Below, piece after piece: positions 18,644-26,266 of a DNA stretch of 64,000 bases. Made by a program: the position numbers and the translations under genes. This stretch comes from JANXQZ01 sp038225555 (GTDB taxonomy: Bacteria; Acidobacteriota; Terriglobia; Bryobacterales; Bryobacteraceae): positions 106,973-170,972 of the forward strand of contig JBBRRB010000007.1 in the NCBI GenBank assembly GCA_038225555.1. The letters run 5' to 3'. The notes below the pieces were generated by a model. The model had not been told where the DNA came from. It ran no database searches and saw only the letters and a program-made list of their open reading frames with translations. Every line of letters starts with the position of its first letter. The stretch's first letter is position 1.

Positions 18644-19222
18644 CTAGCCAGCGAACGGCACAAACCGCAAAGCTGATTCGTTCATGCAATACCGCTGGTT
18701 CGTGGGCGCTGGCCCGTCTTCAAATACGTGCCCTAAGTGAGCGGCGCAAAGTCTGCAAACTACCTCCACCCGCTCCATGAACATGCTCACGTCTTTGATC
18801 GTCCGAATATTTTCCTCGGCGACAGGTGCCCAAAAACTCGGCCAGCCCGTGCCTGAATCGAACTTTGCCTGCGAGCTAAAAAGAGCGGTGCGGCAGCAGA
18901 CGCAGCGATACAATCCTGACTCGTGGAGATCATGATAAGTGCCGGTGAATGGAGAATCGGTCGATTGTCGCCGAGTGACGTAAAACTGTTGAGCGCTGAG
19001 CTGCTTCTTCCACTCCGCATCGGACTTCACCACCTGATGCACGCGTTTTGAACCGAGTCGCTTTCCGCGATCGTCAAACTCGACAATGTCGACTTCCTCA
19101 TTTGGATCGCCCTGGCGCTTGTCTTTTGGGGCACTTCTCGACGACACCGCCACCAATCCCAGGAACGCGAACGGCGCAATGAGCAGCGCTCTCCGCTTCA
19201 CCAACTCAGCTTTCAGGTTCAT
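18644..19222 (-). CDS. msrB: Peptide methionine-R-sulfoxide reductase
   Basis: A 192-residue protein. It has an N-terminal hydrophobic, probably exported, segment and an MsrB domain from about residue 60. Zinc-binding CxxC pairs occur in RCVCC and CRLCAAHLGHVFEDG. The FDSGTGWPSFW motif is present, and the catalytic Cys sits in RYCMNESALRF. It repairs Met-R-sulfoxide, probably in the periplasm. It overlaps the Cys-rich gene upstream by 17 bases and ends an operon begun by an orphan receiver protein. Confidence 0.92.
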   Translation of the reverse strand: MNLKAELVKRRALLIAPFAFLGLVAVSSRSAPKDKRQGDPNEEVDIVEFDDRGKRLGSKRVHQVVKSDAEWKKQLSAQQFYVTRRQSTDSPFTGTYHDLHESGLYRCVCCRTALFSSQAKFDSGTGWPSFWAPVAEENIRTIKDVSMFMERVEVVCRLCAAHLGHVFEDGPAPTNQRYCMNESALRFVPFAG

Positions 19223-19463
19223 GGAACGTCAAATGATTGACGTCGTGCTCATGAACTTCCGGTACATCGGGAACGGACTCCACCGGATCCGGAGCTGTCG
19301 GCGGCTCGGGAGCGGTTAGCGGCATCTCGCACTCGCAGCAGTCACTGCACCGCTTGCAGCGTGCGCAACGATGATTGCGGCAAGCGTCCTTCGTGCAGGC
19401 AACGCAAATTTGAGTAGAAGGTTCATTGCATATGCTGCATACGAAAATGGATGTCTCAGTCAC
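19206..19463 (-). CDS. Small cysteine-rich putative zinc-binding protein
   Basis: An 85-residue protein with about a dozen Cys in its first 45 residues, arranged as CSIC, CVAC, C-x3-HRCARC and CSDCCEC, followed by a Pro/Glu-rich acidic tail. It resembles a B-box or RING-like zinc finger but I cannot name the family. The GTG at 19463 has a strong ribosome site (GGGAGAGG) and overlaps the upstream stop as GTGA. This is better than the longer frame to 19511. It is translationally coupled on both sides, to a secreted helical protein and to msrB. Confidence 0.65.
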   Translation of the reverse strand: MTETSIFVCSICNEPSTQICVACTKDACRNHRCARCKRCSDCCECEMPLTAPEPPTAPDPVESVPDVPEVHEHDVNHLTFHEPES

Positions 19464-20008
19464 TTGCGCCTCTCCCGGGGGACGGGCTCGTGCAGGATTG
19501 TGGCCCGGCAACGCTGAGCCTCCTTGTCCGCCACTTGAAACTCTTGTTCTTTCTGCACGGAAAGATCCTGAATATATTGTCGAAGCCGGTCTCGATTGGT
19601 ACTGTTTTCATTCACTACGCCCTGCAAGAGATCGGCGAGCGCGGGATTTTGATATTTGCGCATCCCCTCGAAGACGGAGCCGAGTGTCGATTCCATTGCC
19701 TGCATACGGAAGAAGGCGTCCAGCGCAAGAGGAAGCCGCTCGGGCTGCTTAGCCAGCGATTCCACGGAACCTTGAAGATAGGTCAGCTCGGTCTGCGCCG
19801 TCTTCCATTGAGAGATGTAAGCTTGAGGAGCGCCATTCGCAACCATCGCATCAGTCTTCACCTGAGCAATTACAGACTTCAGGTGATCGGTTTGCACGAC
19901 CAACGCGTCGAGCAGCCTGCGTAGGTCCCACTCAGTTGACACGCCGCCCGTCTGCCCCTGAAGGTGCGGATTCGCAATGGCGATCAGGAACAAGGACGCA
20001 AACTTCAT
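19460..20008 (-). CDS. Secreted helical protein of unknown function
   Basis: A 182-residue protein with a signal peptide (MKFASLFLIAIANPHLQGQ), then an almost wholly alpha-helical body rich in Leu, Gln and Glu (LLDALVVQTDHLKSVIAQ; LADLLQGVVNENSTNRDRLR). This suggests a coiled coil or helical bundle in the periplasm. No known domain is recognised. It starts nine bases after the receiver gene and overlaps the Cys-rich gene by GTGA, so the four genes 20494-18644 form one unit. Confidence 0.7.
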   Translation of the reverse strand: MKFASLFLIAIANPHLQGQTGGVSTEWDLRRLLDALVVQTDHLKSVIAQVKTDAMVANGAPQAYISQWKTAQTELTYLQGSVESLAKQPERLPLALDAFFRMQAMESTLGSVFEGMRKYQNPALADLLQGVVNENSTNRDRLRQYIQDLSVQKEQEFQVADKEAQRCRATILHEPVPRERRK

Positions 20009-20017
20009 CAGCTAATT

Positions 20018-20494
20018 TCAGTTTCCCATACCAGAACTTGCGCCCGCATTGGGCAAAGTGGCGGTTTTGAGCCAAAACTGTTCGACGGCGCTGATCACCT
20101 CAAAGAATTGGAACACGTTCACCGGCTTGGTGATGAAACAGTTTGCGTGAAGATCGTATGCGCGGACGATATCACTCGTCGCTCGTGATGTCGTTAGGAC
20201 CACCACGGGAATTTTCCTCAAGAAGGCGTCTTCTTTTATCTCGCGGAGCACTTCCCGACCGTCCATCTTCGGAAGGTTCCAATCCAATAAGATGAGATCG
20301 GGAGTGGGCGCATCCGCGTAGTGACCTTCACGGCGAAGAAAGTGCATCGCCTCGACTCCGTCCCTTGCAACATGCAAACTATAGGGCAATTTGGTCTCAT
20401 TGAGAGCTTCTTGAGTAAGGCGCACATCCGCCGGATTGTCTTCCACTAGAAGGACTTCGAATATTTTACCCTCGGGTGTGTGAGAGCCTTCCAT
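20018..20494 (-). CDS. Orphan single-domain response regulator (Rcp1/CheY-like)
   Basis: A 158-residue phospho-receiver with no output domain. Acidic residues are in LLVEDNPAD (Glu18/Asp19). The phospho-acceptor is Asp71 in ILLDWNLPKMDG, the Thr switch is in VVLTTS, and Lys123 is in FITKPVN. The NPADVRLTQEAL start and the long beta3-alpha3 loop are typical of Rcp1-type receivers that pair with phytochrome-like or hybrid kinases. No kinase gene adjoins. It heads an operon ending in msrB, which hints at control of, or by, oxidative stress. This is an inference from context. Confidence 0.88.
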   Translation of the reverse strand: MEGSHTPEGKIFEVLLVEDNPADVRLTQEALNETKLPYSLHVARDGVEAMHFLRREGHYADAPTPDLILLDWNLPKMDGREVLREIKEDAFLRKIPVVVLTTSRATSDIVRAYDLHANCFITKPVNVFQFFEVISAVEQFWLKTATLPNAGASSGMGN

Positions 20495-20556
20495 TTCGAA
20501 TGTTAGACAATTTTAATCCCCAAACAGTTACACGGGAAAACGTATTCGTAATCTTT

Positions 20557-21276
20557 CTAACGATAAGTGATGAGCGCTGGATCTTCGAGATGAGGCACTG
20601 CATTGAATCCGCTAAATGAGAACCGGTCGCCTGAAAACAAAAACTCGGCGTAGCTGGCGTTCCGAGATGTCCAGCTTAGTTCGAGCGTCTTCCGGGCCGA
20701 AAGTTCAAGGGCGAGGCGCGCAGTTGCCGCGATCACTCCGCCCGATGTGAACACCACAATTCGTCCGTTCTTTTCCGAGCCCTCTTGGATGCGTGCGATT
20801 CCGCGCTCCACGCGTTCGCAGAATCGCTGCCAGGATTCGATTTCAGGTGAATCGAGTTCGCCAGCCACCCACATGCGGGTGATGCGTTGAAAGAGACGAT
20901 CGTAGACCCGAGCTGCTGCGCCGCGATCGCCGGCGGCTCGAAATTGCGCCTCCAGGGCGCGAATGTCCTCGTCCTTCTCCATGAGCCCGGGCAGAAAGGC
21001 GCGCATTACTTCGATGCCCGAGTACTCGTCCACTTCCGGCAGGGCGACCGGATCCGGCCACGGCAGACCGGCTTGCAAGTACGCCTCGATGACCAGTTCG
21101 CCAGTACGAATGTGTCGCTCAGCAGGGCCGAAGTAGACTTGGTCAAAACTGACTGCGCTTCGCACCCAGTACTCGCCGAGCTTTCTAGCTTGGTGTTCGC
21201 CGAGGTCCGAGAGCTTGTCGTAGTTGTCGGAAAGAAAAGAGGCTTGGCCGTGCCGGACCAGAGTAAGAAGCGCCAT
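20557..21276 (-). CDS. Histidine phosphatase family protein
   Basis: A 239-residue member of the phosphoglycerate-mutase/acid-phosphatase branch. The catalytic LVRHGQASF motif is at residues 6-14. The second-half acid is in EVDEYSGIEVM, and the second His is replaced by VVFTSGGVIAA, where most members have a T-H-G motif. I see no His there. That could mean reduced or changed activity, though several subfamilies tolerate variation. The substrate is unknown. Confidence 0.82.
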   Translation of the reverse strand: MALLTLVRHGQASFLSDNYDKLSDLGEHQARKLGEYWVRSAVSFDQVYFGPAERHIRTGELVIEAYLQAGLPWPDPVALPEVDEYSGIEVMRAFLPGLMEKDEDIRALEAQFRAAGDRGAAARVYDRLFQRITRMWVAGELDSPEIESWQRFCERVERGIARIQEGSEKNGRIVVFTSGGVIAATARLALELSARKTLELSWTSRNASYAEFLFSGDRFSFSGFNAVPHLEDPALITYR

Positions 21277-21312
21277 GGGGATAAGTTCCAGCGTAGCGCG
21301 AGGTGACCGAAG

Positions 21313-22086
21313 TTATACTGCTCGGAACAGCAGCAGGTCGAGACTGAACGTGACTTTCATCGCTTCCGGGGGCTGAGATCGCATCGGCCGGTAGATCGAA
21401 AGGAGCACATCGTGAACCGCAGGAGCATCCAGATCGATGGCGGTCGATGCGCGGCGCTGATCGACTAGCCTGAACTCCTTTGCGAATGTCTCGACGGTTC
21501 GGGCCACGCGATCCCGCCCCGCGCCGCGCAATTCGATGAGATCCTCAGGTGCGGGAATCGCAACAAGCAAGCTGCCGTCCTTACGCAGGACGCGCCGAAA
21601 CTCACTCGAATTCATCCGCGCCGTGATTGACAAAATGCAAGAGAACGAGCCGTCTGCGTAGGGCACGAAGCGATCGGCGTTCGCCACGATCCATGCGCAT
21701 TCGGGGTAGCGCCGAGCTGCGGCATCAATGGCCGGAACCGAGATATCAACGCCGTGGGCATCGAAGCCGATCTCGCGAGCAAGCGTGCCCAGGTAGAAAC
21801 CCTCTCCGCAGCCGACATCGAGACCGGTATCGTTTGGGCCGGGGAGCATCCCCGCAATTCCTCGCAGCATTGGCTCAGTGACGCCGCGATCATGCAATCT
21901 CCGCCGCGCAGCGATTGCGGCCTCCGTATCTCCCGGCTGCTTAGACCTCTTGTCCTGCGGCTGAAGCAGGTTGGCATACCCGCTGCGGGCAATGTCGAAC
22001 GAATGTCCATTCGGACAAAACAGCCGCCGTTCCTCGCGAGCCAGCGGCAGGCGGCAGCCCCGGACCGTGCAGAGCAGCGCGCTCAA
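21313..22086 (-). CDS. RlmA-like 23S rRNA guanine-N1 methyltransferase
   Basis: A 257-residue SAM methyltransferase with the N-terminal zinc-knuckle of the RlmA family (LLCTVRGCRLPL then LFCPNGHSFDIARSGYANLLQPQ). The SAM-binding motif I is LDVGCGEGFYLG, followed by GVDISVPAID. The normal first Cys pair is CPxC; here it is C-TVRG-C, a wider spacing. It starts with TTG at 22086, overlapping the M28 peptidase stop as TTGA. The probable role is N1-methylation of a 23S rRNA guanine, inferred from the family. Confidence 0.82.
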   Translation of the reverse strand: MSALLCTVRGCRLPLAREERRLFCPNGHSFDIARSGYANLLQPQDKRSKQPGDTEAAIAARRRLHDRGVTEPMLRGIAGMLPGPNDTGLDVGCGEGFYLGTLAREIGFDAHGVDISVPAIDAAARRYPECAWIVANADRFVPYADGSFSCILSITARMNSSEFRRVLRKDGSLLVAIPAPEDLIELRGAGRDRVARTVETFAKEFRLVDQRRASTAIDLDAPAVHDVLLSIYRPMRSQPPEAMKVTFSLDLLLFRAV

Positions 22087-23447
22087 TAAACGTCGATCTC
22101 GATTTTTGCTCTCGGCGCGGTCACGTAGGCCGACACCAAACTCTCATTTCCATCCCAATCCACGGCCTTCACGCCAAACACGAGATTGTCGATCGAGACA
22201 TCTTTCAGTTCATACTCAGTCACCTTGCCGACGAAAATCTCGCGTTCCCAGAAGGCCGACGTAGTTTGCCGATAGACCACCACATATCCGGCCAAATCTT
22301 CTTCAGGGTTGTCGTTCTTCCATCTGAGCCGTGCATCGTAACGCGACTTGCCACGCGAAATCAACGGCGACAACTGACCTTTTCGCGGACCCTTCGCGAT
22401 CTCCTCCGTAACAACGGGAGCCTTCGGCGCTAGCGCTAAACTGGCCAGTGCAGCCGCGTTAACTTTGGCCACGCGAGCGGTGTAGGGGACCGACGTGTTC
22501 GCGAACGTATCGGTAGGCGTGTGCTGATTCGCGAAGTTCTCGTTGGGAGTGGTCACGCGAACCGCCGCGTAGCCTTCCTGATTAAACGGAGTGTGGTCGC
22601 CGCCCCGGCCAAATCGGTCGTGCCGGAACACCGGACCCACATGCATCGAAGGGATGTAGCGTTCGGCGACATCGCGAACGTAGCGGGCCAGTTGCCGGGA
22701 AGACGAATCAGCCGGCTCTTCCGAGAAAACCCAGATCAAATTGTTCTCGCTGTGGCCGTTGCCCGATAGATCGCTGCCAATAATGTCGTTGTTGAGCACC
22801 CCGTCGATCTGTTGTTTGCCGGCATGCGCCTTGCGCGCGTACAAACTGGCCCCGATCAGCCCTTCTTCCTCGCCCGCGAACGCGATGAAGACGATCGTCT
22901 TCTCAAATTCGTATTGGCTCATCACGCGCGCCAGCTCGAGAACGGCAGCCGTCCCGCTGCCGTCATCCGTCACGCCAGGAGCCACTTTCTCAAGGGTGTC
23001 TTCGCTGTACACAAGCTCGTCGCCCGTGGCGGGGGGTGCCCCTTCCGGCCTGCGTTTCAGGGCAACTGAATCGTAATGGGCGCTGAGAATGAATTGCCGC
23101 TCGGGACTCTGGGTGCCTGGCAGCACGGCCACGACGTTATAGAGGTCGACGTCGCGAAAGATGCGGTTTTTCTTCTTTACCTTGTAGCTGTCGAACGTGA
23201 CTTGCAGCTTGGGACTGTAGCTCTTGAACTGAGCGGAGATCCAGCGCCGCGCCGCTCCGATGCCCTGGGTTTCGTCTTCCTGACTGGAAAAAATGTCGCG
23301 CGTTCCGAAGCTTTCCAGCTTCTTGAGCGATTGGGCCATCCGCTCTTCGGACACGGAATCCACGATCTTCTTGATCGTCGGATTCACTGACTTCATCTCG
23401 GCGCAGGCACACGCGGCGAACACGAGCAATAAATTTGCGAACCTCAT
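22083..23447 (-). CDS. Secreted M28 aminopeptidase with Fn3-like tail
   Basis: A 454-residue protein. It has a signal peptide ending near ACACAE, then an M28 zinc aminopeptidase domain with ILSAHYDSV, VTDDGSGTAA, FAGEEEGLIGA (catalytic Glu pair) and GRGGDHTPFNQEG (last metal His). The final ~100 residues (YDARLRWKNDN...AYVTAPR) look like a fibronectin type III module. It probably trims peptides outside the cell. Both ends overlap neighbours: ATGA with the metallo-beta-lactamase gene and TTGA with the methyltransferase. Confidence 0.9.
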   Translation of the reverse strand: MRFANLLLVFAACACAEMKSVNPTIKKIVDSVSEERMAQSLKKLESFGTRDIFSSQEDETQGIGAARRWISAQFKSYSPKLQVTFDSYKVKKKNRIFRDVDLYNVVAVLPGTQSPERQFILSAHYDSVALKRRPEGAPPATGDELVYSEDTLEKVAPGVTDDGSGTAAVLELARVMSQYEFEKTIVFIAFAGEEEGLIGASLYARKAHAGKQQIDGVLNNDIIGSDLSGNGHSENNLIWVFSEEPADSSSRQLARYVRDVAERYIPSMHVGPVFRHDRFGRGGDHTPFNQEGYAAVRVTTPNENFANQHTPTDTFANTSVPYTARVAKVNAAALASLALAPKAPVVTEEIAKGPRKGQLSPLISRGKSRYDARLRWKNDNPEEDLAGYVVVYRQTTSAFWEREIFVGKVTEYELKDVSIDNLVFGVKAVDWDGNESLVSAYVTAPRAKIEIDVY

Positions 23448-24457
23448 CTAGCCTTGGCAGGGTAGCTGTGTTCGAACTTGTTCCGCGAATTGTAAACGGT
23501 AAACGACCCATCCTGCTGCGCTGATAGTTTCAAGTATTTCCCCTCGCAATTTTCGTCGACATTCGCGATATAACTATCGCGGGTGTTGTGCTCGGTGCCC
23601 CCTTCGATTGAATAATGAACCTGCCAGATGTCTTCGATCCCAGGCGCATCCTTGATAACCTGCCAGGCCGACGGGCTTCCACCCTTCTTGGCCCCGTTAT
23701 TCATCAGCGCCACGCGCGGGTGGATGGCATTCACCAGGACGGGATTTCCAGACTGGTCCGACCCATGATGAGTGGTGAGATACACGTCCACCGTGCCGAT
23801 CAGGTTATTCGGGCACACCAGTTCCGTCTCTTTGTTCCAGGTAAGGTCGCCTAAATCCAGCAGCCGGAACGAGCCGTAAGAGATCAACGTGCCAAGCGAG
23901 CGTCCGTTCTCAGACGTGTCCACCTCCTTCTTTTGGACGCTGGCACACGCGGGATTCGGCTGTCCCGCGCCAGCCATCGCAGCAGATATGTGTTCCCCGG
24001 CTGCCGTGAGCGCCGTTATGTCTAGACCCTTCACCGGAATTTTATCGCCGGGCTTGACCACAATGTGCTGACCTCGCGGAAGCACCTTCTCGTAGTCTGC
24101 GTAGTCTTCGCGGGTCACCTTGGACTCTTCCAAGTTCGGGCCATGATCGACAAACGCGCCGATCTTCATCCTGTCCGCCAATTGCGTGATTCCGCCGACG
24201 TGATCGCGGTGGTAATGAGTTATCAGAACATAGTCGATCTGCTTCAACTTGGCGTGCTTGGCTAGCGTGACGATGCGGTCCGCGTCGCGGCCGTTGAACC
24301 CTCGCCAACCCGTATCGATCAGCATCGATCCCCCGGCAGGCGAGACGATGAGGGTTGCCTGGCCGCCCTCCACATCGATAAGATAAACGTCCAGAGTCTT
24401 GGCGGCGTGCAAGACGGGAGAAATACAAAGGAGTATCGCAATGAGCGTAGATCGCAT
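23444..24457 (-). CDS. Secreted metallo-beta-lactamase-fold hydrolase (ComEC-like)
   Basis: A metal hydrolase of about 337 residues. The ATG at 24457 gives a clean signal peptide (MRSTLIAILLCISPVLHAA), whereas the open frame to 24529 adds an unconvincing 24 residues. The motif THYHRDHVGG, with GGSMLIDTG before it and LTTHHGSDQSG later, matches the ComEC/Rec2-type branch. No competence membrane domain is present, so it is a free periplasmic enzyme of unknown substrate. It is the first of three overlapping genes with the M28 peptidase and RlmA-like genes. Confidence 0.85.
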   Translation of the reverse strand: MRSTLIAILLCISPVLHAAKTLDVYLIDVEGGQATLIVSPAGGSMLIDTGWRGFNGRDADRIVTLAKHAKLKQIDYVLITHYHRDHVGGITQLADRMKIGAFVDHGPNLEESKVTREDYADYEKVLPRGQHIVVKPGDKIPVKGLDITALTAAGEHISAAMAGAGQPNPACASVQKKEVDTSENGRSLGTLISYGSFRLLDLGDLTWNKETELVCPNNLIGTVDVYLTTHHGSDQSGNPVLVNAIHPRVALMNNGAKKGGSPSAWQVIKDAPGIEDIWQVHYSIEGGTEHNTRDSYIANVDENCEGKYLKLSAQQDGSFTVYNSRNKFEHSYPAKAR

Positions 24458-24529
24458 GTGCCGAAATCGTATCATAACTAAGCAGGAACCTGCGCGGTGG
24501 AAATATCGTAGTTTAGAGTAACAAGCCAT

Positions 24530-24997
24530 ATGCCGTACTGCTGCAAATGCGGAGCCCGCGTCGGAATCACCGACACTTTTTGCGCCGCCTGCGGTACGCG
24601 CCAGCCCAATGTTCCAGCTTCGGCACCGGCACCTGACGTTCTCTCAGGAATCAGCCCGCGCACCGCTTCCTTGCTCTGTTACGTTCCCCTCGTGGGATGG
24701 CTGGCCGCGATCGTCGTGTTGGCGTCGGCGAATTTTCGGCACAACGCACGCGTTCGATTCGATGCCTTTCAGGGCCTGTACCTGTTCGTCGCGTGGCTGA
24801 TTATCGAGTGGGTGCTGCGGCCGCTATTTAGCTGGCCAGCGGAGGGGCTGCATTTTTACCACGTGGTTCCCGCCCTCCTGAAAGCGGTGGTTTTCGGAGC
24901 CTGGATCTTCATGATCATCAAAGCCAGTCAAGAAGAGCAGTTCCGGCTCCCGATTGTGGGAGAATTGGCCGACAAATCCGTTACCGAGCAGCGTTAG
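24530..24997 (+). CDS. Zinc-ribbon membrane protein (DUF4870-like)
   Basis: A 155-residue protein. An N-terminal zinc ribbon (CCKCGARVG-x5-FCAACG, residues 4-22) is joined by a Pro/Ala linker to three hydrophobic segments: LLCYVPLVGWLAAIVVLAS, FVAWLIIEWVLRPLF and VVFGAWIFMIIKAS. This arrangement resembles DUF4870/TM2-type membrane proteins with a cytoplasmic zinc ribbon. The function is unknown. It diverges from the metallo-beta-lactamase gene. Confidence 0.78.
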   Translation: MPYCCKCGARVGITDTFCAACGTRQPNVPASAPAPDVLSGISPRTASLLCYVPLVGWLAAIVVLASANFRHNARVRFDAFQGLYLFVAWLIIEWVLRPLFSWPAEGLHFYHVVPALLKAVVFGAWIFMIIKASQEEQFRLPIVGELADKSVTEQR

Positions 24998-25057
24998 ATT
25001 AAGGCGCGGTAACCACTCCCCCTTGACATGCGTCTCGTAATTTAGCAGGATTACCAC

Positions 25058-26266
25058 ATGCGTCTAACCGGGGCTACTCTTATTTTGGGCTCGCTTGCCA
25101 TTTTCTCGGCAAACGGGCAATCCGTAATTTCCGTGCATTCGGGCGTCGTCCACTACGTCGATGGCAGTGCATACATTCAAGACAAAGCAGTTGAGATGAA
25201 GTTTGGGCACTTCCCCGCCATCAAGGTGAACGAGGTTTTCAGGACCGAGGAAGGACGCGCGGAAATTCTGCTCACTCCGGGATCGTTCTTAAGGGTAGCT
25301 GAGAACAGTGAAGTTCGAATGCTTTCCAACCAATTGAGCGATACGCGATTCGAGCTGCTGAAAGGCGAGATTCTCGTTGAATCGGTGGACTTTACCAAAG
25401 ACTCCGCCTCCGCGAACACCAAGGGAAACGTCATCTCAGTGCTCTTCAACGGCACGACGACGATTCTGGAGAAGGCTGGACTCTACGGGTTCACAAGCGA
25501 TCCGAGCCGTCTGCGGGTTTACGAGGGCGAGGCTCTCGTTAAGACGGCTACCGACCAATTAACTCTCAAGCGCGGCAAGGAAACCCAACTCGGGGGCACG
25601 CTGATGGCGGAGAAGTTCGACGCGAAGGCGGGAGACGAACTCACCCGTTGGAGTTCGCGCCGCTCCGGGTATCTGGCTACGGCGAATGTGTCTGCTGCAC
25701 GTTCCATGTATACCGGCTCCAACAACTCGAATTCATACGGAAGCGGCTACATGGGAGGGTATTCGGGTGGATGGTTCTTCAACCCGATGTTCGGAATGTA
25801 TACCTTCGTTCCGCTGGGCGGAATGGCTTTCAGTCCGTTCGGTTACGGCTACTATAGTCCTTACACGGTTGGGTATTACTACCCCTACTACGGTGGATCC
25901 TACTACCCGGGAAGCGGTTACTACAACTCGGGGTCTGGCGGAGGCGGGAGTACCTCAGCGAATGGAGCTGCCACTTCTCGGCGATCCACTGGCAATTACG
26001 GCGGAAATTCGGCCATTCGGGGAACGATTGCGAATCACTCGCGAGGTCCGGTTGGCATGGGGTCCGGCAGTTCCGGCTCGGTTTACTCTAGCAGCCGCAG
26101 TTCTGGGGTGAGCGACATTTCATCTGGCTCCGTGGGCGCATCTCGCGGCGGTGGAATGCCTTCAATGGGCAGCGGCGGCGGTGCATCATCTGGCGGCGGT
26201 GCATCCTCCGGCGGTGGTGCCCGAGGCGGAGCGTCCTCCGGCGGAAGCAGCGCTCGCGGCCGGTAA
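25058..26266 (+). CDS. FecR-like secreted protein with Gly/Ser/Tyr-rich tail
   Basis: A 402-residue exported protein. After a signal peptide (to about residue 22), a FecR-like beta-rich domain (about 30-190) holds VEMKFGHFPAIKVNEVFRTEEGRAEILLTPGSFLRV and ISVLFNGTTTILEKAGLYGF. From about residue 215 the chain becomes low-complexity: first a Tyr/Gly/Pro stretch (GYYYPYYGGSYYPGSGYY), then Gly/Ser repeats to the end (GGGASSGGGASSGGG). Such tails suggest a surface or matrix protein. Its TAA directly abuts the MtaB TAA on the other strand (TAATTA), so there is no space for a terminator. Confidence 0.78.
   Translation: MRLTGATLILGSLAIFSANGQSVISVHSGVVHYVDGSAYIQDKAVEMKFGHFPAIKVNEVFRTEEGRAEILLTPGSFLRVAENSEVRMLSNQLSDTRFELLKGEILVESVDFTKDSASANTKGNVISVLFNGTTTILEKAGLYGFTSDPSRLRVYEGEALVKTATDQLTLKRGKETQLGGTLMAEKFDAKAGDELTRWSSRRSGYLATANVSAARSMYTGSNNSNSYGSGYMGGYSGGWFFNPMFGMYTFVPLGGMAFSPFGYGYYSPYTVGYYYPYYGGSYYPGSGYYNSGSGGGGSTSANGAATSRRSTGNYGGNSAIRGTIANHSRGPVGMGSGSSGSVYSSSRSSGVSDISSGSVGASRGGGMPSMGSGGGASSGGGASSGGGARGGASSGGSSARGR

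Noticed and set aside
25022..25057. TTGACA before the FecR-like gene as a sigma-70 promoter
   Set aside because: No -10 hexamer lies 16-18 bases downstream. The nearest TAATTT is only nine bases away.
26131..26260. Tandem repeat of GGCGG-containing units as a mobile or regulatory repeat
   Set aside because: The units are codons of the Gly/Ser tail of the FecR-like protein and are explained by the coding sequence.
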